Source of the DNA: Pseudoalteromonas rubra
Lineage (GTDB): Bacteria > Pseudomonadota > Gammaproteobacteria > Enterobacterales > Alteromonadaceae
Reading direction: 5' to 3'
Length of the DNA: 64,000 bases
Assembly: GCF_005887095.1 (NCBI RefSeq)
Contig: NZ_PNCI01000030.1
Span: 43,118-107,117 of the forward strand
This document shows positions 53,456-64,000 of this stretch, piece by piece; position 1 is the stretch's first letter, and every line of letters starts with the position of its first letter. The position numbers and the translations under genes are program-made. The notes under the pieces were generated by a model, which saw nothing but the letters and a program-made list of their open reading frames with translations, had not been told where the DNA came from and ran no database searches.

Positions 53456-54751
53456 TTGGACCTTATATGGGTTTTTTTGCTCATAATAATGAGCGCTATG
53501 TTTGCTTTATGCGAAATATCTCTGGCTGCTGCGCGTAAAGTAAAACTACAAAGCCGGCTGGATCTGGGCGATCTCCGCGCCAAAAAAGTGATGTATTTAC
53601 AGGCCAACGCACACCAGTTTTTTGCGGCTGTTCAGGTGGTACTGAATGCCCTGGCCATTGTTGCCGGTATGATTGGCGAGTCGGTATTTACGCCCTACAT
53701 CTATCAGGCATCGCAAGTCATTTTGGGTCTGCTTGTTGCTGATGTGGCGCAATACCATACGGTTTTGTTGCAGGTTTCAACGGTGCTGTCTTTTTTGCTG
53801 ATCACGGCCATGTTTGTGTTGTTTGCCGATCTACTGCCTAAGCGGGTTGCCATGGTGATCCCCGAATCTATTGCAATGCGCTTTATCAGCCTGATGCTGG
53901 CAAGCGTTTGGCTGTTTAAACCTGTGATTTGGCTATTTAACCTGATGGCGGATGTGATTATTCGCGCATTTAAATTGCCCAATCAGCGCGATGAACTGAT
54001 CACCCGGGATGACTTGTTTGCGGTGGTTGATCAAAGTGCCGAGCAGGGAGAGTTGGGGGCGCATGAGCACAATATTATCGGCAATGTACTGGACCTGGAC
54101 CAGACCAGTATTACTCAGGCGATGATCAATCGTGATGCCGTCGAATGGCTCAATATCCATGACGATGAAAAAGTGCTGGCCAGGCAAGTGCAAAACCGCA
54201 GCTTTCAGCAGTACTTATTGTGTGATGGCAGCTTAGATCAGGTGATTGCCGCTGTAGAGGCTAAGCAGTTATTAGGTAACCTGTTAGCAGGACGGCCACT
54301 GTTGGATGCGCAACAGGAGGAGTTCTTACGGCCGGTTATCTTGCTCGATACCTTAAGCTTGTCAGACGCCCTTAATGCGCTCAAGGCTCATCCATGCAAT
54401 ACCGCGGTGGTGATCAACGAGTTTGCGACTGTGGTGGGTATGGTGACATTGTCCAGCATACTCAACTTTATTGCGCTCAAAGACAGCGAAGCGATAGAAG
54501 CCCAGTTTCGACAAAAAGATGCGTCACGCTGGCTGGTGCAAGGTGACATGTCGATGAAAGATTTCCAGCTGTCGGTGGTTGAGCATGAGTTTATGCCCGT
54601 TGACGCAATAGAGACGCTGGCGGGGTATCTGATCCATCATTGCCGACATTTTCCGCATCAGGGCGAAACAATAGAAATTGAGGGCTTTACCTTTAAAGTG
54701 ACAGAGATACAGGGCCTGGCCATCAAGCAGATTGAAGTGAGCCGTAGCTAA
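53456..54751 (+). CDS. paeA: CNNM/CorC-family transporter, YtfL/PaeA-like
   Basis: The 431-residue protein starts at TTG 53456 (AGGTG upstream) and follows YtfL/PaeA of enterobacteria along its length. The DUF21 membrane domain has EISLAAARKVKLQSR, then FVLFADLLPKRVAMVIPES. Two CBS domains follow with AEQGELGAHEHNIIGNVLDL and the CorC_HlyC domain ends the chain. PaeA exports putrescine and cadaverine and protects at stationary phase. The gene symbol is by close similarity only. Confidence 0.78.
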   Translation: MDLIWVFLLIIMSAMFALCEISLAAARKVKLQSRLDLGDLRAKKVMYLQANAHQFFAAVQVVLNALAIVAGMIGESVFTPYIYQASQVILGLLVADVAQYHTVLLQVSTVLSFLLITAMFVLFADLLPKRVAMVIPESIAMRFISLMLASVWLFKPVIWLFNLMADVIIRAFKLPNQRDELITRDDLFAVVDQSAEQGELGAHEHNIIGNVLDLDQTSITQAMINRDAVEWLNIHDDEKVLARQVQNRSFQQYLLCDGSLDQVIAAVEAKQLLGNLLAGRPLLDAQQEEFLRPVILLDTLSLSDALNALKAHPCNTAVVINEFATVVGMVTLSSILNFIALKDSEAIEAQFRQKDASRWLVQGDMSMKDFQLSVVEHEFMPVDAIETLAGYLIHHCRHFPHQGETIEIEGFTFKVTEIQGLAIKQIEVSRS

Positions 54752-54942
54752 ACCTGCCATGATTGGCATCCGCGATTGGCACCCGCGATTGGCACCTTCA
54801 AGTCAACTGTACGCCGAAACGTGGAAAGGTAGCGTAGTGCATTGTGTTTCAAATCAGTGTTTCAAATCAAAGTGCCAGACAGTATTTCAGTCGGGCACTT
54901 TCACTCACTTTACAAGCCTGCATCTGTCTTCTAGAGTTTTGA

Positions 54943-57261
<2,319 letters not shown>

Positions 57262-57522
57262 CCGTCTGGCGCTCAGCGGCGAAAGAACTCTGTTTGTCTC
57301 TATTCAGAGCTTTCTACCCAGGCGTTTTTCAATTTGCCGTTGCTCCCATTTTGCACCAAACAAGTCAAAGACCTCAAATTTCAATATGTTAGATGAAGGG
57401 TAACGCACTTTCTCTGGACCACACAATTGCGAAAACCTCCCTGGCAGTATAATACTATCTGGGGGTTAGGCACACCGACATCTCAAAGGCTTGGCAGACT
57501 ATAAGTAGATAACTGTCTGGCA

Positions 57523-61279
<3,757 letters not shown>

Positions 61280-61400
61280 TTATAAAAGCGGCTGGGGCAG
61301 TGTGGCTTCCATGGGCTGATAAACCAGGCCACCAGACTCGGCAACCTCTCCGGCCAGCTCAAAACCATACTTTTGATAAGCCCCCACCGATGGTAGCGAC
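61280..61400 (-). pseudogene. Fragment of a GNAT acetyltransferase C-terminus
   Basis: The minus-strand reading ends in AYQKYGFELAGEVAESGGL..., a typical C-terminal strand-loop-strand of a GNAT N-acetyltransferase (the FYxKxGFE motif). The acetyl-CoA-binding core that should precede it is missing; the frame upstream runs into repeated DNA shared with 62682-62736. It is therefore a remnant joined to repeat sequence, not a gene. Confidence 0.45.
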
Positions 61401-61863
61401 AGAAAAGCATGCAGAAAAGCATGGACACCCAATCGTAAAACCCTACAGCGGATCGAGGCCGCGTCGTACAAGGGCTGGAGGGGGTAAAAATGTCGATGTC
61501 CTGTCGGCTGTTCCCGAAACAGCTGACTTACTGACATTTTAACCCTTCTTAAACTAGTAAAAGGTATAAAATTCAATGATATGCTATCTAAGCTACTGAC
61601 AAAGTACGATTTTGACTTTGGTGATGGGTCGTAACATATTGATTTAATTTGTATAAATCAAAAGATATGTCTCTGGGAGTGTGAAAATACACCTTTACAT
61701 AGCATATTGATTGGAAATGGAGTTTTAGGCTGGTTTCATAAAAAAGTGCGAGGTCTGAACGCAAGTAGCTGGCGCGATTTCTGTGGGCGAGTTGCGTGAA
61801 AATAATGCTTAGTGCGGCGATTTGAACGGGCGATTTAATAGGCAGTTGCGCATACTACGCAAA
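61401..61863. other. Repeat-containing intergenic DNA between the GNAT remnant and the cas2 fragment
   Basis: Two blocks, GCATGGACACCCAATCGTAAA (61419-61439) and a 25-base AGCGGATCGAGGCC... block (61447-61471), recur at 62716-62736 and 62682-62706 in the opposite order. The remainder (61577-61863) has no gene I recognise. If the locus was once a full CRISPR system, this could be former leader or flank. Confidence 0.45.
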
Positions 61864-62046
61864 CTAGTAGTAATAAAATCGCTCAGGCCAGGTGACCTGA
61901 CCGGCACCATCTGCTTTTCGGTTACCCATGCATTTTCCGCATAACGGGAAGAGGTGTGCTTTGTCGTTGGGTTTAAGCAGCTCTTTCAGCTGTCGCTGCA
62001 GTTTAATGAGTTGTTTGGATGTGGTATCAATTTCGAACACAGAATA
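61864..62046 (-). pseudogene. cas2 3' fragment (CRISPR-associated endonuclease)
   Basis: Reading the minus strand from 62046 to the TAG at 61864-61866 gives 60 residues: YSVFEID, then KQLIKLQRQLKELL, HLFPLCGKCMG, and ending TWPERFYYY. This matches the second half of Cas2 proteins (the QYSVFE strand, the helix after it, and the PLCxKC region). The first third, with the start codon and the catalytic Asp, is absent. Immediately before YSVFEID the sequence turns into a CRISPR repeat core (CCCCTCTAAAGTCGGGG, plus strand 62047-62063), so the 5' end of cas2 has been replaced by repeat DNA. This is a family match from memory of Cas2 sequences. Confidence 0.7.
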
Positions 62047-62064
62047 CCCCTCTAAAGTCGGGGG
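62047..62064 (+). repeat. Degenerate CRISPR repeat core at the cas2 junction
   Basis: CCCCTCTAAAGTCGGGG (one extra G follows) is the central part of the array repeat. It abuts the cas2 fragment on the left and REP/MITE-like copy A on the right, so it is probably a repeat remnant. Confidence 0.6.
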
Positions 62065-62229
62065 TCACTTAGCCAATCATTTCAACAACGGCATCGTTGA
62101 TTCATCCATGAAGCGCTAAGCGGTGCGTTCGCCAGAATCGGCCGTCCAGGGCCTGTTTTACTATTTTGCTTTCCCTGCAAAATACCAAAACTGGCTTACG
62201 GCGTCCTGCCTCCAGTGTTCAAATCACGC

Positions 62230-62246
62230 AAAAAGCGGTGCTTTTT
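62230..62246. repeat. REP-type hairpin (copy A, first)
   Basis: AAAAAGC-GGT-GCTTTTT forms a seven-base-pair stem with a three-base loop, as in REP sequences recognised by RAYT transposases. Confidence 0.55.
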
Positions 62247-62275
62247 AAAACGCATGATTTTCACTCATCGAGCCT

Positions 62276-62294
62276 GAAAAAGCGATGCTTTTTC
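62276..62294. repeat. REP-type hairpin (copy A, second)
   Basis: GAAAAAGC-GAT-GCTTTTTC, an eight-base-pair stem near the right end of the element. Confidence 0.55.
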
Positions 62295-62298
62295 CGGG

Positions 62299-62530
62299 CG
62301 GCTCTCAGCATCTAAAGTCGGGGCTTCCGGTACGTAATATGCAAGCATATGGGAGAAACCCAAGAGTGTCTCAATCCCCTCTAAAGTCGGGGCTTCCGGT
62401 ACAATGAAAAAATTAAGTAAAAAGCAACAGAAAACGGGGTCTCAATCCCCTCTAAAGTCGGAGCTACCGGTACTTCTCTGTTAACACGTTTGAAGTTTAC
62501 GGTACGTCTCAATCCCCTCTAAAGTCGGGG
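62299..62530 (+). CRISPR. Short remnant CRISPR array, 35-bp repeats and three spacers
   Basis: Repeats of 35 bp start GTCTCAATCCCC and end CTTCCGGTAC, with an inner CCCC...GGGG stem. Full copies are at 62368-62402 and 62439-62473 (the second with two changes). A left copy (62299-62333) is intact only in its last 23 bases and a right copy (62506-62530) in its first 25. Spacers are 34 bp (62334-62367), 36 bp (62403-62438) and 32 bp (62474-62505), unrelated to each other. The missing ends are replaced by REP/MITE-like elements. A cas2 fragment lies close by but no other cas gene is visible. Confidence 0.78.
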
Positions 62531-62654
62531 TCACTTAGCCAATCATTTCAACAGTGGTATCGTTGATTCATCCATGAAGCGCCAACCAGTTCGGCCGTCC
62601 AGGGCCTCACCTTCGAGTCTGAAAAAGCGGTGCTTTTTCCGGGCGGCTCTCAGC
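62531..62654 (+). mobile_element. REP/MITE-like element, copy B
   Basis: 124 bases share both ends with copy A (start TCACTTAGCC, end CGGGCGGCTCTCAGC) and keep one hairpin with stem GAAAAAGC. It lies directly after a repeat core and is followed by CTCTAAAGTCGGGG (62655-62668), then an altered TCACCAGTAC in place of the repeat end. It is an internally deleted relative of copy A, or A carries an insertion. Confidence 0.6.
62621..62639. repeat. REP-type hairpin (copy B)
   Basis: GAAAAAGC-GGT-GCTTTTTC, an eight-base-pair stem matching the hairpin of copy A. Confidence 0.55.
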
Positions 62655-62681
62655 CTCTAAAGTCGGGGTCACCAGTACTAT

Positions 62682-62736
62682 AGCGGATCGAGGCCTCGTC
62701 GTACAAAAACAAAAAGCATGGACACCCAATCGTAAA
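62682..62736. repeat. Dispersed repeat blocks shared with 61419-61471
   Basis: The block AGCGGATCGAGGCC(T/G)CGTCG... (62682-62706) and the block GCATGGACACCCAATCGTAAA (62716-62736) occur also at 61447-61471 and 61419-61439, in the opposite order and with one base change in the first block. They flank the cas2/CRISPR remnant on both sides, suggesting rearrangement by recombination between repeats. Confidence 0.65.
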
Positions 62737-62937
62737 GCCAGCAAAGCTCTGGCGCCGAGCTTTGCCTAATCGGGTTGAACATTTTTCAAAAAATGAAGTA
62801 AGGAATATCAGAGCTAAGCTACATTCCGGCTGGCTACCGCTCAAGTAACGCCGTATTGCGCTCAATTGCAGGCGATCGCCCACGATAGAGCTCTGCCAGT
62901 GTTGCAGTTGTATTTTAAATGGTTGAGATAAGGGGTT
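62737..62937. other. Spacer DNA between the repeat blocks and the transposase gene
   Basis: I see no open gene of its own here. The minus-strand frame at 62650-62883 runs through repeated DNA and is not considered a gene. Confidence 0.35.
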
Positions 62938-63909
62938 CTATCCCAACAAGCGCTCGCAGTTAGTCAGGTTTGGGCGTCGCTGCTTTTGAAGGTGTGAACA
63001 GTATTCGGTCATGGCCTGCTGTCGGCCGACAGCACCGTGGAATACTTTGGTAAACCTAGTGGTGAGTTTTAGCCAGTTTTCGGGCTCTATCTGTAATCGT
63101 GAAAGAATAGGTTGTTCATCAATGATATGACCGCGCTTGTCTGCGCGTAAGCATCTGCCTGTAAGTTCAACTAATTCAATGTAGTATTTGAGCTCAAAGG
63201 GCAGTCCTTTAGGCATATTCTGTCTTGGATTACCCGCAAAGCGCAGAAGGTTTTTAGGTTGTTTGCCGTGTTGGGCATGTTCAATGCGTTTTTTGATACT
63301 TGTGAAATCTGACGTTTCCGGGGTGCAGGCGATTTTGGCTCGGATAGGATTCAGGTCAACATAGGCCATACATGCAGCCAGTGCGGCTTCATCAAGGAGT
63401 GCCTGAGATTTAAACCTGCCTTCCCAGAACCGGCCTGTGCAGCCATCTTCTTTGTTTGCCCGACGTGCAATGTCTTCGTTGAGTACGCGCATAAACCAGC
63501 TGACGCTCGCCAGCCTTTCTCTGTACATATCGACGATGCTACTGAGCATAATAAGCTCGGATGGAGTTAACTCATTCCCGTCAATGAATTTTTGCGTCAG
63601 CCAGTTTCCTTTAAATAGTTTGTGCCAACGGATAACTATGGCCTTATCTGACAAGCGACTAGCTTTCTTATCATCAACATATAACACAATATGAGTGTGA
63701 TTACTCATCACGGCATAGGCACAGATATCTATACAGAACACCATGGCTAGCGCTAGGAGTTTTTCCTCTACCCATTCGCGGCGATGCTCATAAGATTTAC
63801 CGGTTAATTTGTCTTCACCGCACAGAAAGGCTCGTCTTACGCAGCGAGATATGCAGTGATAGTACTTGGTGTCCACCAAGCTGATTTGATTCTTCCGTGC
63901 GGTTGGCAT
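62938..63909 (-). CDS. REP-associated tyrosine (RAYT/Y1) transposase
   Basis: The 323-residue protein has the Y1_Tnp core of IS200/IS605 and RAYT enzymes. The opening region YYHCISRCVRRAFLC is followed by the metal-binding HUH-like SNHTHIVLYV. The helix AYVDLNPIRAK holds the catalytic Tyr, preceded by GRFWEGRFKSQALL, a RAYT hallmark. These enzymes cut and join single-stranded DNA at REP hairpins. The neighbouring REP-like hairpins at 62230-62639 could be its substrates (inference). It is longer than small RAYTs (about 160 residues), matching a longer variant common in marine gammaproteobacteria. It has no terminal repeats that mark a whole IS. Confidence 0.85.
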   Translation of the reverse strand: MPTARKNQISLVDTKYYHCISRCVRRAFLCGEDKLTGKSYEHRREWVEEKLLALAMVFCIDICAYAVMSNHTHIVLYVDDKKASRLSDKAIVIRWHKLFKGNWLTQKFIDGNELTPSELIMLSSIVDMYRERLASVSWFMRVLNEDIARRANKEDGCTGRFWEGRFKSQALLDEAALAACMAYVDLNPIRAKIACTPETSDFTSIKKRIEHAQHGKQPKNLLRFAGNPRQNMPKGLPFELKYYIELVELTGRCLRADKRGHIIDEQPILSRLQIEPENWLKLTTRFTKVFHGAVGRQQAMTEYCSHLQKQRRPNLTNCERLLG

Positions 63910-64000
63910 CTTGTTCGTCCTTATCCTTGGAGCTGATTACAAGCGTAGACGGTGGAGGTTTGGCGCACAAGTTTTGGGCTGGGTGATTGAGATGGACGCT

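Larger units (their letters stand above)
62065..62309 (+). mobile_element. REP/MITE-like element, copy A
   Basis: About 245 bases begin TCACTTAGCCAATCATTTCAAC and end CGGGCGGCTCTCAGC, inserted between two copies of the CRISPR repeat core. It contains two hairpins with stem AAAAAGC and a three-base loop (62230-62246 and 62276-62294) and a GGCCGTCCAGGGCC palindrome-like segment. Copy B at 62531 shares both ends but lacks about 115 internal bases. Flanking CTCTAAAGTCGGGG on each side resembles a target duplication but equally fits insertion within a repeat. No coding capacity is seen. Confidence 0.6.

Noticed and set aside
61928..62119. Plus-strand 63-codon ORF across the cas2 fragment and repeat
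   Set aside because: It lies antisense to the cas2-like reading and crosses the CRISPR repeat and element end; no family match.
62065..62309. Copy A as a complete IS with its own transposase
   Set aside because: Only about 245 bases, no coding capacity; best seen as a non-autonomous REP/MITE-like element.
62650..62883. 77-codon minus-strand ORF
   Set aside because: It runs through repeat blocks shared with 61419-61471 and has no family resemblance, so it is a repeat-derived frame.

Overview
The window looks like a chromosome segment of a marine gammaproteobacterium, most likely Pseudoalteromonas or a close relative. This is inferred from the gene families (CodB, SoxR, AhpC/AhpF, YtfL/PaeA, DUF3612-type ScfR regulator, LipL32-like lipoprotein, many S9 peptidases and signalling proteins), not from a marker gene. 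No rRNA or tRNA gene was seen. Gene order is mostly core or accessory housekeeping. Two stretches look foreign or degraded: about 23.5-24.5 kb (very AT-rich) and 61.2-64 kb (repeats, CRISPR remnant, transposase).

Layout. 0-6.2 kb: end of a hybrid sensor kinase, a secreted HExxH protein, a FAN1-type VRR-NUC nuclease fused to a DEDDh exonuclease, a DUF1294 protein, and a dicarboxylate-type symporter fused to a periplasmic binding protein. 6.2-9.6 kb: an orphan RiPP-like precursor peptide, a stand-alone piece of malate synthase G divergent from a ScfR/DUF3612 regulator, and a GyrI-like protein. 9.9-16.6 kb: a secreted protein split by an in-frame TGA, a DUF885 lipoprotein overlapping soxR, a SoxR-box promoter driving a flavodoxin-like reductase, and a large lipoprotein. 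16.7-23 kb: DUF4920 protein, codB, a Bcr/CflA exporter, a LipL32 homologue, a chemoreceptor and a SCO protein. 23-24.5 kb: an orphan type I secretion C39-like domain in AT-rich DNA. 24.7-34.8 kb: two S9 peptidases (the second lacks its serine), an ICMT-like methyltransferase, a ThrE-like exporter, a LacI regulator coupled to a glycosyltransferase, and rhtA.

35-42 kb: ArsR regulator with an ArsC-like N-terminus, a BMT5-like methyltransferase, a CZB chemoreceptor, a diguanylate cyclase, DUF3429, and the peroxide-defence pair ahpC-ahpF. 42-50 kb: a lipoprotein with a possible cohesin-like domain, followed by a very large secreted papain-like protein ending in a dockerin-like module, then a CadC/ToxR-type regulator with TPR-like repeats and a secreted formylglycine-enzyme-like protein. 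49.9-53.4 kb: a second RiPP-like precursor, a lipoprotein, a CE2-type esterase, and an AhpD-like/AraC pair. 53.4-61.2 kb: PaeA/YtfL and three multidomain phosphorelay proteins, two of them overlapping.

61.2-64 kb is the most unusual part. A 3' fragment of cas2 runs directly into a remnant CRISPR repeat. It is followed by a short array of 35-bp repeats with unique spacers of 34, 36 and 32 bp. Two related REP/MITE-like elements sit at the same position inside CRISPR repeats, each flanked by the same repeat core. A Y1 (RAYT-type) transposase gene lies next to them. No other cas gene is visible, so this appears to be a decayed CRISPR-Cas locus colonised by small mobile repeats. The other leading find is the pair of precursor peptides about 44 kb apart that share a leader (MKL..NKKK.K.LS...TPQV.GG) but have different cysteine-rich cores and no adjacent modification genes.
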